A stretch of 64,000 nucleotides of DNA, taken from DASQPA01 sp963756455 (GTDB taxonomy: Bacteria > Acidobacteriota > Thermoanaerobaculia > Multivoradales > UBA5704). The stretch lies in assembly GCA_963756455.1 (NCBI GenBank), contig CAVWNC010000004.1, positions 558,001-622,000 of the forward strand, read 5' to 3'. Both the position numbers and the translations under genes were made by a program. The notes beneath the pieces are model-generated. The model had not been told where the DNA came from and did no database searches. It saw only the letters and a list, made by a program, of their open reading frames with translations. The number at the start of each line of letters is the position of its first letter. The first letter of the stretch is position 1. Positions 10,901 to 19,898 of the stretch are shown piece after piece.

Positions 10901-11275
10901 CGCCAGGTCTGACTGCGATTGAGCCGCTTTATTTTCGGTCCAAAACGTTCCTTGATCGGCCGCTAGCTGGCAGCGACTTGGTGGAAGCCGTGCTCGCGCC
11001 CTAGATCTCGGACCCGACCTGAGAGGTGCCTGCCGAAAGGTGAGAGTCCCTGACGAGCTCTGCTCCCGAGGCTCCGATCTGCTGTGGCTTGCCCCGCTGT
11101 TCTAGGCAAGTGAGAGCGTCCAGAAGGCTCGGATCGGACGAATCTGGCCTACTCGCGGCGTGGCTGGCCGCCGGTGGCCTTGTCGTCAGCCTGTAAGGGT
11201 AAAGACCTTCCCATCCCCTGGGTCGAGAGAGGCGGAAGAGGCTCAGACATCGGGCAGCCGACAGTGGTTTGCGTT

Positions 11276-12016
11276 CTATCCAGCGACCCAAGGCGCGACC
11301 GGCGGGAAGCTTCCAGCCGGAAAGACGACATTGGGCTCACCGGCTCGCAGACTCGCGGCAGCATCTCGGAAGGCCGCGATGAAGTACTTATAGCCCTCGT
11401 AGAGCTCCAGGCGGACCTTCCGGCTCGCCGCATGGAAGAGCGGCGCGGGGGACTTCTTCAGCCTTTCGGGGGCGGCCTGAGGTTCCTGCGCCAGGACGGC
11501 GACCGCACCTTTCGCGGCCAGGCCGCGCAGTTGGCGCTGGAGTGCGGCCTGGCCTTCGATCTCCTCGACCATCTCTGCGATGCGCTTCCGGTACTCCTCG
11601 GCCGAGAGGTGAGCCCAGCAGGGGAGGGGCTCGAGGTGCAACCTGTAGGGCGTCGCGAAGTCCAGGCGTTCGAAGGCGATGCCTCGGCGCCGAGCGATGT
11701 GCTCCCGAGTGCGGTCGAACCAGAGCCCTTCGAGAGTCTCCTCGCCAAGGAGGGCGCGAACGGCGGAGACGCCGGGCCAGTCTCGCAGCTGCTCGACAAG
11801 CCCTTCTTTGACGCCGTGGGCCAGGATGTAGCGAAGTCGCTCGGCCTGGGCTGCCTCTTCCTCGCTGACGGGAATGGCCTGGTACCGGCGGCCCCAGAAC
11901 TTCTCGCGCCAAAGAGCGCCGAGGATGATCTCATTGAGCTCGTTACTGGGGGTGAGGAGAAAGCGGCCCTGGACCGCTGCCGAAGCTCTATAGGCATAGA
12001 CGCATTTCGTTGACAG
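11276..12016 (-). pseudogene. Decayed IS200-like (Y1) transposase, HUH core deleted
   Basis: The C-terminal two thirds match a common REP-associated/IS200-like transposase family: FWGRRYQAIPVSEEEAAQ, YILAHGVKEGLVEQLRDWPG, LEGLWFDRT, LPCWAHLSAEEY and KKSPAPLFHAASRKVRLELY. The start keeps only QGRFLLTPSNELNEIIL and then jumps straight to WREKFWGRR. The segment between, which in this family carries the HUH metal site, is absent, apparently by an in-frame deletion of several dozen codons. The frame remains open to 11276. No normal N-terminus is visible. It should be catalytically dead, though the product could still be made. Confidence 0.75.
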
Positions 12017-12077
12017 CCCTCTGTCCTGCCCGATACGCTTGTTGCAAGAATCATTGCGGGTCAGCGCGGAGGCCAAA

Positions 12078-12368
12078 ATGAGGAAACGAGAGATTCAGGC
12101 AGACTTCGTGTCGGACGAAGGTGACTTCTACAGGATCGAGAGGAAATCCACCAAAGGCGTCAGCGCCATCGCGGGGGGTATTCTGGGCTCGTTCCTGGCC
12201 CCAGGCGCCGGTACCCTGATCGGCGGCCTCCTGGGAGCCTTCGCCGGGCAGGATGGGAAGGTCGACATCATCCCCAAGAAGGACGTCACGGAGATCATCG
12301 AAGAGTCCTCGGGTCACATCCGCGTTGTCATCGACCTGGATCGGAGCGAGGGCGAAAGCAGGGCCTGA
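12078..12368 (+). CDS. Glycine-zipper small protein (96 aa)
   Basis: Starts MRKREIQADFVSDEGDFYR after a good GGAGG ribosome site seven bases upstream. A longer frame from 12039 has no such site. Residues 30-60 form a glycine-zipper hydrophobic hairpin (GGILGSFLAPGAGTLIGGLL). The polar C-terminal part (DIIPKKDVTEIIEESSGHIR) is probably cytosolic or periplasmic. Glycine-zipper segments often insert in membranes. No signal peptide and no named family. The decayed transposase lies divergently upstream. Confidence 0.7.
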   Translation: MRKREIQADFVSDEGDFYRIERKSTKGVSAIAGGILGSFLAPGAGTLIGGLLGAFAGQDGKVDIIPKKDVTEIIEESSGHIRVVIDLDRSEGESRA

Positions 12369-12453
12369 GCGGTTATTTTTTGTGGACTCGACGACTGGCT
12401 GAGGGACGCCAGGCTCTGAAGGCGCTCGCCTGGTTCTGCCGTTAGGTACCGTG

Positions 12454-12470
12454 AAGTGCCAGCCGAACTA
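12454..12470. repeat. 17-bp repeat AAGTGCCAGCCGAACTA, copy 2
   Basis: Identical to 10597-10613 and in the same orientation. It lies in the 161-base gap before the nitronate monooxygenase-like gene. Confidence 0.5.
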
Positions 12471-12529
12471 ACTAACGGAGACCTCCGCCACGGCACCCCC
12501 GCTTTTCTCTCTAGAATGGTGACTTCCTG

Positions 12530-13564
12530 ATGACGCTTCCAGATCTCCTAGGAATCTCCTGGCCGATTCTTCAGGCGCCCATGGCGGGGGTGCAAGGCAG
12601 CGCGCTGGCGGTCGCGGTTTCCAACGCGGGCGGTCTCGGCGCGCTTCCCGGCGCGATGCTCGGGCTCGATGCCCTGCGCCAGGAGCTGGCGAGCCTTCAG
12701 GCACAGACCCAAAAGCCTTTCAATGTGAACTTCTTCTGCCACGCGGAGCCGCAGCCGGACGCGACGCGGGAAGCGGCGTGGCGCGCCTTGCTCGCGCCGT
12801 ATTTCTCGGAGCTCGGAATCGATCCGGGCTTGGTGTCTGCCGCGCCTGCACGAGCGCCTTTCAGCCGCGCCGCGGCCGACGTTTTAGGGGAGCTCAAGCC
12901 CGCCGTGGTGAGCTTCCATTTCGGCCTGCCCGCGGAAGACCTGCTGGCCGAGGTGCGCAGCTGGGGCGCCAAGATCCTCTCCTCGGCGACGACCCTGGAC
13001 GAAGCGCGGTGGCTGGAAGCCCGGGGCGTCGATGCCATCATCGCCCAAGGGCTGGAGGCCGGCGGCCATCGCGGCATGTTCCTGTCGGAAGATCTGAGCT
13101 CTCAAGTCGGGACGCTCGCCCTGGTGCCGCAGATGGTGCAGGCGGTGAACGTTCCCGTGATCGCGGCCGGTGGCATCGCCGACGCCAAGGGGGTGGCCGC
13201 GGCCATGGCGCTCGGCGCAGCCGGCGTGCAGGTGGGCACCGCCTACCTCTTGTGTCCCGAGGTCACGACCAGCCCGTCGCATCGGGCGGCGCTCCAATCG
13301 GCGGCGGCACGGCGTACGGCGCTCACCAACGTTTTCAGCGGGCGACCGGCACGGGGCATCGTCAATCGCCTCATGCGCGAGGTGGGACCGATGAGCGCGG
13401 AGGCGCCGGCTTTTCCCTTGGCGGCCGCGGCTGTCGCGCCGCTCCGCGCCAAGGCCGAGAGCCTCGGCAGCGGCGACTTTTCGCCTCTGTGGGCAGGCCA
13501 AAATACCACGGGATGCAAAGCGATCCCGGCGGCTCTTCTGACCCGAGAGTTGGTGGGGGAGTAA
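12530..13564 (+). CDS. Nitronate monooxygenase-like flavoprotein (NPD family)
   Basis: The 344-residue TIM-barrel protein matches the 2-nitropropane dioxygenase/nitronate monooxygenase family. ILQAPMAGVQGSALAVAVSN is near the N-terminus, GVDAIIAQGLEAGGHRGMF holds the family His, and PVIAAGGIADAKGVAAAMAL with AAGVQVGTAYL forms the FMN phosphate site. The length is normal. Such enzymes use FMN and oxygen to oxidise alkyl nitronates to carbonyl compounds and nitrite. Some relatives act on other substrates, so the substrate is not settled. The gene stands alone on the plus strand, and the stop is followed 84 bases later by the DUF3592-like gene. Confidence 0.9.
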   Translation: MTLPDLLGISWPILQAPMAGVQGSALAVAVSNAGGLGALPGAMLGLDALRQELASLQAQTQKPFNVNFFCHAEPQPDATREAAWRALLAPYFSELGIDPGLVSAAPARAPFSRAAADVLGELKPAVVSFHFGLPAEDLLAEVRSWGAKILSSATTLDEARWLEARGVDAIIAQGLEAGGHRGMFLSEDLSSQVGTLALVPQMVQAVNVPVIAAGGIADAKGVAAAMALGAAGVQVGTAYLLCPEVTTSPSHRAALQSAAARRTALTNVFSGRPARGIVNRLMREVGPMSAEAPAFPLAAAAVAPLRAKAESLGSGDFSPLWAGQNTTGCKAIPAALLTRELVGE

Positions 13565-13648
13565 AGGAGCGGTTCCCCCATCAGGCCGCGGGCTCCGGCT
13601 TGACGAGGGTTGGCAAGGCGGGTGAGACTAGGAGCTCGTTCATGCACC

Positions 13649-14143
13649 ATGGCCCGACGCCCGCCCAGACCGAAAGCCGCACCCTTCGATCTCGTCCGGA
13701 TCGCGGTCGTATCCCTCGCGGTCCTGGCGTTGATCCCGCTTCTCGTCGAGCTCAGCCATCTGGCGGCCACCTGGGGCTGGCAACCGGTGACGGCGACGGT
13801 CGTCGGGATGCGCCATGAACCCTACCAGGTCGGGTACTCTTCAAAAACGTCCCCACCCACCGTTCGGACCGCTTACCGCGACATTCTCCTGTACTCCTAT
13901 TCGGTGGACGGCAGAGAGTATGGTGGAATGGAAGCGTATCCGGGCGGACCGGGCGATCCGTCGAGCCAGCGAGTCGTCTACTACAATCCCTCCAAGCCCT
14001 CGGAGTCGACGTTGCGGCAACCTTCGGCCACTCTGCTCGCCGGCGGTCTGGTGGCCGACATCGCCCTGATCATCGTTCTCTCTCCCGGCCGCACCTCACG
14101 GAAGCGGATGGGGCGGTGGTTCCGGCAGCAGAGGAACGGGTGA
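13649..14143 (+). CDS. DUF3592-like membrane-anchored protein
   Basis: The protein has 164 residues from ATG 13649. The frame opens earlier at a TTG (13610), but MARRPPRPKAAPFDLVR gives a normal positive-inside start. One TM helix lies near residues 15-37 and a second near 130-148. Between them is a beta-rich domain: GWQPVTATVVGMRHEPYQ, YSVDGREYGGMEAYPGGPGD and RVVYYNPSKPSESTLR. This is the layout of DUF3592 proteins, whose function is unknown. The ribosome site is weak (GGAG about 14 bases upstream). Confidence 0.65.
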   Translation: MARRPPRPKAAPFDLVRIAVVSLAVLALIPLLVELSHLAATWGWQPVTATVVGMRHEPYQVGYSSKTSPPTVRTAYRDILLYSYSVDGREYGGMEAYPGGPGDPSSQRVVYYNPSKPSESTLRQPSATLLAGGLVADIALIIVLSPGRTSRKRMGRWFRQQRNG

Positions 14144-14172
14144 TCGGCGGCCGGCCCGGGCAGCCTCGATCC

Positions 14173-15759
14173 CTACCCATTCCGCTCCTGGTGCTCGGGC
14201 CGCAGCAGGTCGAGCACCGTCTTGACCGGCGCGAAGGTGGCGTCGGGGACCTCGACGAAGAGGGTGTTCCATCCCGCCATGGCGCCGTTCCAGAGGCCGG
14301 GCCGTTCGAGCGCCTTCAACGGGCGTCCCTCGAAGGTCTTGGCGGAGATGAAAACGGTCGCCGGATCGACGTAGCGGTCGAGGTCGTACGGCGCGCCGTG
14401 ATGGTCGCGGAGGCCGCAGACGAGGTCGACTGGATTGAAATGGGTCGACTGACGGAGGATCGACTGCTGCTCGGGGTCCCCAGGATCGACCTGCGAGGCT
14501 TCGACGATTTGGGGAGCCACGCCGCCAAACCCGTCTTGAGTCGACTGGACCCAGAAGGGACCTCCTCCCGGCTCGCCCTGATTGCGCACCATGCCGCAGA
14601 CGCGGAGCGGCCGATCGAGAGCCTCCTCTAGAAACCCTTTCTGTTCGGCGAGCTCGGCCGTCGCGAAGCCGCTCGGGAGCGCCCGCCCGATCGTGCCGCA
14701 GAGCTCGCTGCCCCGGCGGAGCACGGCGTCTCGCGCCGCCGCCTCCAGAGTGTCTACCGCTTCGAGGCGGTTCAGGACGGCGAAGATCCGTTCCTCGATC
14801 GAGACGAGAAGGCCGCAGAGAAGCTTTTTCCAAAGGTAGACGAGCGGCGTGCTGTCGTCGCGCACGACGTTGTCGATGTTTTTCAACACGACGACGTCCC
14901 ACCCCTGGTGGCCGAGGTCGAGGAGGTTTCGCAGCAGCGCACCGTGGCCTCCCGGCCGGAAGAGGAGAGAGCCGTCGGCCTGCCGGAAGGGCTGATCGAG
15001 GGGATCGACGGCCAGGGTGTCCGTGGCGCGCCGCTGGGTGGAGAACGAGACTTCGAGCCGGCAGTCGTGGCGCGTTTCGAGCCCGGGACGGACGCGGTCG
15101 ACGAGGCGCTCGAACGCCTCCAGATGGTCGGGGGAGACGGTGAGATGGACCCGGGCGCTGCCGTCCCCACCGCGGCAGAGCGCCGCCGCCTCCACCAGGT
15201 GCTCCTCGAGCGGCGTGCGCGGCCCTTCCGGGTAGCGATGGAAGCGCAGGAGGCCCTTGGGGAGCTCCGCGTAGCCCAAGCCGACGGGATCGAGCAGGTA
15301 GCGGAGGACCGTCCCGTGATCGGCGCTCCGCACCGCCGCTTCGAGCTCGATGCCCTCGGCGCTCAAGACGGCGGCCAAGTCTTCGTGGAAGGCGAAGCTC
15401 TCCAGGTTGGCGAAGAAGGCGGTCACCGCCACCGCCGCCGCCATCGCCTCCGAGGGCGGCGCCTCCGGCCCGGCGCGGAAGGAGAGGGCATCCTTGAACA
15501 TCCGCGTCGCCGCTCCCGAGGCCGGCACGAGCTTGCCGATCCGCCCGGCATGGGCCGCCCGGTCGAAGGCGGCGAGCAGCTCGGCCTCGCCGCTCTCGGC
15601 GAGCGTGAGGATGCCGTCCCCGGGGCGGCAGGGACGGACGAGACGGGTGAAGGGAGGCGGGTGGCGGAACAGCTCCAACTGGCGGGCCGCCTCTTCGGGC
15701 GCCAGGCCGATCGCCGCCATCTGCCGCAGGTCGCGCGGGGTGAACGGAGGTTCTTCCAT
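14173..15759 (-). CDS. DUF4301 family protein
   Basis: About 528 residues from ATG 15759 (MEEPPFTPRDLRQMAAIGLA). A GTG four codons earlier is possible. The sequence matches DUF4301 proteins: GKLVPASGAATRMFKDALSF near residue 80 resembles a nucleotide-sugar-transferase-like phosphate loop, followed by HGTVLRYLL, HLTVSPDHLEAFERLVDRVR, LLFRPGGHGALLRNLLDL, DVVVLKNIDNVV and a C-terminal segment GLWNGAMAGWNTLFVEVP. Motifs such as LxPxSGxxTRM and KNIDN point to a nucleotidyltransferase-like fold. The reaction is unknown. It is divergent from the hybrid kinase at 15923. Confidence 0.85.
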   Translation of the reverse strand: MEEPPFTPRDLRQMAAIGLAPEEAARQLELFRHPPPFTRLVRPCRPGDGILTLAESGEAELLAAFDRAAHAGRIGKLVPASGAATRMFKDALSFRAGPEAPPSEAMAAAVAVTAFFANLESFAFHEDLAAVLSAEGIELEAAVRSADHGTVLRYLLDPVGLGYAELPKGLLRFHRYPEGPRTPLEEHLVEAAALCRGGDGSARVHLTVSPDHLEAFERLVDRVRPGLETRHDCRLEVSFSTQRRATDTLAVDPLDQPFRQADGSLLFRPGGHGALLRNLLDLGHQGWDVVVLKNIDNVVRDDSTPLVYLWKKLLCGLLVSIEERIFAVLNRLEAVDTLEAAARDAVLRRGSELCGTIGRALPSGFATAELAEQKGFLEEALDRPLRVCGMVRNQGEPGGGPFWVQSTQDGFGGVAPQIVEASQVDPGDPEQQSILRQSTHFNPVDLVCGLRDHHGAPYDLDRYVDPATVFISAKTFEGRPLKALERPGLWNGAMAGWNTLFVEVPDATFAPVKTVLDLLRPEHQERNG

Positions 15760-15922
15760 AGCGTTGTCCACAGCCGGCGCTCGGGGGTTGCGCAGCCACT
15801 TGCGAATCTCTTGTGCCGGGATCGATCAAGAGCATGCTAACATAGCTTTCGCGAGAACCCAGGAACCTAGTCCGTCGTCCCAGCGCGGCCCGCACGCCGA
15901 GGATCTCCGTGTCCGTGTTCCC

Positions 15923-17833
15923 ATGAGCTCCGAGCCCCTATCGATGCGCCGGGACCCACCGGCGACCCCCGAGCGCCAGAGCTCGTCCAGGGTCGAGGGT
16001 TTCATTCTCGATCCGGTCGAGGCGGAGCACCGCAAACAGTTGCGGGAGAGGCGCTTTCACCTCCACCAGATTCCGGCGCTGCGGCTTTCCGGGGGCGCCA
16101 TCCTCGCCCTGCTGCTGCTGCTCTACGACCTCTTCTTCGCGAGCCCTTTAGACGTCAGGAGCTACCTCCGGATCGCCGTCGCGATCCTCCTCTACTGCGC
16201 CGTCACCTGGCTTCTCCTCCTCCGGTTCTACGGCAAGCTGGGGAAGATCGACCTGAGCTTCGTGTTCCTGAACACCGACGTGCTCCTCTTCCTGGCGGCG
16301 CTCCACCACACGGGAGGCCAGAACCTCTGGCTGACGACGCTCCTCCTCGTCCGGGTGGCCGATCAGACCAACACCAGCTTCAGGCGGGCGTTCTACTTCA
16401 ACCATCTCATCGCGGTGGGCTTCCTGGGCCTCCTCCTCTACCGGGACCGGGTGGAAGGCCTGCCGGTCGACTGGCGAGGCTCTCTGGTCGTCGCCCTGAT
16501 CCTCTGGCTGATCGGCGCCTACATCGCGCTCACCGCGCGCACCGCGGAACGGCTGCAGGCCCGCACCCGGAGCGCCATCCACATGGCCCGCGTCCTCGTC
16601 TCCGAGCAGAAGGAGAAGGCTCGCGAGCTCGTCCTCGCTCGCAAGGCGGCGGAGGCCGCGAGCCGGGCGAAGAGCGAGTTCGTGGCCAACGTCAGCCACG
16701 AGCTGCGAACCCCGATGAACGGCATCCTCGGTTTGACCGAGCTTCTCCTGGACGGCGAGCTCGACCCCGAGCCGAGGGAAAATCTGCGCCTGGTCTTGAG
16801 CTCCGCGGTCTCGCTCTTGAACCTGCTCAACGATCTGCTCGATTTTTCGAAGATCGATGCCGGCCGGCTGGAGCTCGTGGAGACGAGCTTCCGGCCGGGG
16901 GAGCTGGTCGCGGACGTGCTCAAGCTGCAGGCGAGGCACGCCGCGGAGAAGGGCTTGAAGCTCTCGACCCGGATCGACCCGGAGGTCCCCGCCTTCGTCG
17001 CGGGAGACGCCGGGCGCTTGCGCCAGGTCGTCGTCAACCTGGTCGGCAACGCCCTCAAGTTCACCGCTCTGGGCGAGGTCGCCGTGAGACTCGACGCCGA
17101 GCGGCCGGCCCTGGGCCGGGTGACTCTCCGCCTCGCCGTCCGCGACACCGGGATCGGGATTCCGGCCGAGAAGCAGGGCGAGATCTTCGGCGCCTTCATC
17201 CAGGCCGACTCCTCGGCCAGCCGCCGGTACGGCGGCACCGGCCTCGGGCTCACCATCACGGCCAAGGTCGTCGAGATGATGGGCGGCGAGATCTCGCTCG
17301 CGAGCGCCGTGGGCTGCGGCAGCACGTTCACCGTCACGGTCCCCTTCAAGGCGGTGACGGACGTTCCGCAACCGGCGCTCCGCGCCGCCCGCCTCGCCCG
17401 CCTCGCCGAGGCCGACCGCGAGACGCAGCGGAAGATCCTGGAGGAGCGTGCGCTCCAGATCCTCCTCGCGGAGGACGATCCGGTGAGCCGGTTGGTCGCC
17501 CGGCGTCTGCTTGAACGCGGCGGCCACGAGGTGACGCTCGCCCTCGATGGGGCGGAGGCGGTCGAGCGCTGCCGCGAGCGGACCTACGACGTGGTGTTCC
17601 TGGACCTGCAGATGCCGGGGATGGACGGCCTCGACGCCGCCACCCGGATCCGCAAGCTCGAAGGCGGCCGCCGGCTCCCCATCGTCGCGCTCAGCGCCTA
17701 CGCCTCCGAGGAGGACCGCGGGCGCTGTCTCGCGGCGGGCATGGACGACTACGTGGTCAAGCCCGTCGACTCCGAAGCGCTCGGGGCGGTCCTCCTGCGC
17801 CTGGCCGGCCAACCCCAGGAGACCCCGGCATGA
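15923..17833 (+). CDS. Membrane hybrid sensor histidine kinase with receiver domain
   Basis: 636 residues from ATG 15923 (MSSEPLSMRRDP). The open frame reaches far upstream but overlaps the DUF4301 gene antisense. About five or six TM helices lie between residues 55 and 205, with no recognised sensor fold. HisKA has VSHELRTPMNGILG (His 259). The HATPase has NLVGNALKFT, DTGIGIP and GGTGLGLTI. The receiver (about 515-630) carries DVVFLDLQMPGMDG and KPVDSEAL. It overlaps the next gene by four bases (ATGA), so the two are translationally coupled. With the phosphatase, RsbW-like and Hpt genes downstream it forms a multistep phosphorelay linked to a partner switch. The input signal is unknown. Confidence 0.9.
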   Translation: MSSEPLSMRRDPPATPERQSSSRVEGFILDPVEAEHRKQLRERRFHLHQIPALRLSGGAILALLLLLYDLFFASPLDVRSYLRIAVAILLYCAVTWLLLLRFYGKLGKIDLSFVFLNTDVLLFLAALHHTGGQNLWLTTLLLVRVADQTNTSFRRAFYFNHLIAVGFLGLLLYRDRVEGLPVDWRGSLVVALILWLIGAYIALTARTAERLQARTRSAIHMARVLVSEQKEKARELVLARKAAEAASRAKSEFVANVSHELRTPMNGILGLTELLLDGELDPEPRENLRLVLSSAVSLLNLLNDLLDFSKIDAGRLELVETSFRPGELVADVLKLQARHAAEKGLKLSTRIDPEVPAFVAGDAGRLRQVVVNLVGNALKFTALGEVAVRLDAERPALGRVTLRLAVRDTGIGIPAEKQGEIFGAFIQADSSASRRYGGTGLGLTITAKVVEMMGGEISLASAVGCGSTFTVTVPFKAVTDVPQPALRAARLARLAEADRETQRKILEERALQILLAEDDPVSRLVARRLLERGGHEVTLALDGAEAVERCRERTYDVVFLDLQMPGMDGLDAATRIRKLEGGRRLPIVALSAYASEEDRGRCLAAGMDDYVVKPVDSEALGAVLLRLAGQPQETPA

Positions 17834-19032
17834 GCAGCCGGATTCTGATCGTCGACGATGCGGTCTTGAACCAGAGGCTCCTCACCTCGATCCTCAGGAA
17901 GGCCGGTTTCGAATGTCTGGTGGCGGGCGACGGCGGGGAGGCGCTCCGCGCGGCCCGCGAAGCGCTGCCGGACCTGCTCCTCTTAGACGTCGTCATGCCG
18001 GGCAAGGACGGCTACGAGGTCTGCGCCGAGCTCAAGGCGGACGAGCTCCTGGCGGACATCCCGGTGATCTTCCTCTCCTCCTTAGACGACGCGGCGGACA
18101 AGATCAAGGGGCTCGCGGCCGGCGCCGCCGACTACATCACCAAGCCCTTCCACGGCGGCGAGGTGCTCGCCCGGGTGGAGACGCAGCTCCGTCTGCTCCA
18201 CCTCACCCGCGCCTTGAAAGGCCTGAACCACGACCTGGTGGAAAAGCAGCGGCACCTGGACGACGACCTCCTCGCCGCGGCCGGCATCCAGAAAGCGCTC
18301 ATCCCGCGCGTCGATCTCGCGCTCCCCGGTCTGCTCCTCTGCCGCCTCTTCGTCCCCTCCTCGGCGGTGGGGGGCGACATCTTCAACGTCCAGCAACTCG
18401 ACCCGGAGCACGTCGCGTTCTACATCCTGGACGTCAATGGGCACGGCGTGCCGGCCGCCATGGTCGCCGTCCTCGTCTGGCAGAGCCTGTTGCCGGCGAT
18501 GGGGCTCGTCGTGCATCCGGCCTGGGCGGGCCAACCCGGCGATACCGGATGCCGCGTCGCGCCGCCCGCCGAGGTCATCCTCGGTCTGGAGCAGGAATAC
18601 CCTTACGAACGCTTCGAGCGCTATTTCACCATGTCCTACCTCGTGCTCCACGTGCCTTCGGGTCGCCTCACCTACAGCACCGCGGCCCACCCGCTGCCGA
18701 TCCTGGGGCGCCGCGACGGCACTCTGGAGCTGCTTGAAGAGGGCGGGTCGATCGTCGGCCTCGGCCTCGGCAGGTACGACGAGGGAGAGGTCCGGCTGGA
18801 GCGCGGCGATCGGATCTTCCTCTACACCGACGGCATCGTCGAGTACCGTTCGCCCGCCGGCGAATTCTTCGGCGAGGAGCGGCTCCACGACGTCCTGCGT
18901 TCCGCCCGCGCCCTGCCGCTCAGCGCCATTGGAGAGCAGCTAGAGGACGCCCTCAAGAGCTTCGGCGGGGGCGCCCCGGCCGAGGACGACATCTCTTTTC
19001 TCGCGTGGGAATACCATGGACCCGGAGACTGA
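17830..19032 (+). CDS. Response regulator with SpoIIE/RsbU-type PP2C phosphatase
   Basis: 400 residues. The N-terminal receiver starts SSRILIVDDAVLN and has the phospho-acceptor Asp 53 (LLLLDVVMPGKDGYE) and Lys in YITKPFHGGEV. After a helical linker comes a PP2C/SpoIIE phosphatase domain: SSAVGGDIFNVQQL, YILDVNGHGVPAAMVA, LTYSTAAHPLPI, RIFLYTDGIVEYR and EDDISFLAWEY, with the metal-binding aspartates in place. Such proteins dephosphorylate anti-anti-sigma (STAS) proteins. No STAS gene is visible nearby, so its substrate is elsewhere. It overlaps the kinase before it by 4 bases and the RsbW-like gene after it by 17 bases. Confidence 0.92.
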   Translation: MSSRILIVDDAVLNQRLLTSILRKAGFECLVAGDGGEALRAAREALPDLLLLDVVMPGKDGYEVCAELKADELLADIPVIFLSSLDDAADKIKGLAAGAADYITKPFHGGEVLARVETQLRLLHLTRALKGLNHDLVEKQRHLDDDLLAAAGIQKALIPRVDLALPGLLLCRLFVPSSAVGGDIFNVQQLDPEHVAFYILDVNGHGVPAAMVAVLVWQSLLPAMGLVVHPAWAGQPGDTGCRVAPPAEVILGLEQEYPYERFERYFTMSYLVLHVPSGRLTYSTAAHPLPILGRRDGTLELLEEGGSIVGLGLGRYDEGEVRLERGDRIFLYTDGIVEYRSPAGEFFGEERLHDVLRSARALPLSAIGEQLEDALKSFGGGAPAEDDISFLAWEYHGPGD

Positions 19033-19498
19033 AGAAGCACCGCATGCCATCGAGCTCCTGATCGACAGCCGGCTCGAGAATCTCGATCTTTTGGGCGGGG
19101 CGGTCAGCGGTATCGCCTCCGTCCTCGGCTTCGACGAAACGGAGCGCTATCACCTGGAGCTCTGCGCCGTCGAGGCGGCGAGCAACTCGGTCCGTCACGC
19201 CTACCGCGGCGTTTCGGGGCAGCCGGTCCGCCTGCAGGTCGTCGTCGGCGATGCCTGGCTCGAAATGCGGATCGCCGACCGGGGCACGCCGGTGCCCTTG
19301 GAGCGCCGCGTGCCTCCCCGGAGCGTCGAGCCCGCACCGGACCTTCCGGACGCTTCCGACGCTCCGGAGGCCCCGGAGCTTTTGGAGGAGGGAGGGCGCG
19401 GCCTGTTCCTCCTGTTCACGTTGATGGACGAGGTCGCTTTCGGCTTCGAGGAGGGCTGGAACTTCGTGGCGCTCACCAAGCGGCGGCCGGCGAGATGA
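19016..19498 (+). CDS. RsbW-like anti-sigma factor serine kinase / ATPase
   Basis: 160 residues with a GHKL ATP-binding fold: the N-box ELCAVEAASNSVRHAY (Asn 57), then MRIADRGTPVP and GGRGLFLLFTLMDEV. This is the HATPase_c_2 type found in anti-sigma serine kinases such as RsbW and SpoIIAB. It probably pairs with the SpoIIE-type phosphatase encoded immediately upstream. No sigma factor or STAS protein is adjacent. Between the G1 and G2 boxes lies a low-complexity insert (APDLPDASDAPEAPELLEE) made of roughly 9-nt repeats. The start inside the previous gene and the ATGA overlap with the next argue for tight co-translation. Confidence 0.88.
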   Translation: MDPETEEAPHAIELLIDSRLENLDLLGGAVSGIASVLGFDETERYHLELCAVEAASNSVRHAYRGVSGQPVRLQVVVGDAWLEMRIADRGTPVPLERRVPPRSVEPAPDLPDASDAPEAPELLEEGGRGLFLLFTLMDEVAFGFEEGWNFVALTKRRPAR

Positions 19499-19863
19499 GC
19501 GGGCTTCTCGCCGGCTCCGAGGAGCCCTTCGATCCCGCGGCGGCGCTCGAACGCCTCGCCGACGACGAGGAGCTCCTCCGCGAGGTGGTCGGGCTCGTCG
19601 ACGAGGAGTGGCGGCGCCAGTCGGCGGCGATCGAGAGCGGGCTCCGGGAAGCGAACGCGGCGCCCGTCGCGGCGGCCGCCCACACGCTCCGCGGGGTGAT
19701 CGCGCAGCTGTCTTCCGAGGGGCTCGCCGCGGGCCTCGCGGCGGTCGAGCACGCGGCCCGCGCCGGCGACCTCGCCGCCGCGGCGGCGGCCTGGCGGACC
19801 CAGGCGCCGCGGACCGCATCCTTCGTCGCCGGTGTGGCGCGGTGGGCTCGCGAGGGACCGTGA
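19495..19863 (+). CDS. Hpt (histidine phosphotransfer) domain protein
   Basis: 122 residues, all helical. The Hpt motif AAAHTLRGVIAQL places the phospho-accepting His at residue 63, with small residues around it as the four-helix bundle requires. The usual motif is HxLKG; Arg here replaces Lys. It overlaps the RsbW-like gene by 4 bases (ATGA) and ends the operon. It probably shuttles phosphate from the hybrid kinase receiver at 15923-17833 to another receiver, perhaps the one on the phosphatase. Confidence 0.85.
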   Translation: MSGLLAGSEEPFDPAAALERLADDEELLREVVGLVDEEWRRQSAAIESGLREANAAPVAAAAHTLRGVIAQLSSEGLAAGLAAVEHAARAGDLAAAAAAWRTQAPRTASFVAGVARWAREGP

Positions 19864-19898
19864 AGCGGCGGCTCGTCTCCGCCGCCGCTTCCGCCGCC

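Noticed and set aside
16148..17812. Long minus-strand frame of 554 codons
   Set aside because: Antisense shadow of the hybrid histidine kinase in GC-rich DNA.
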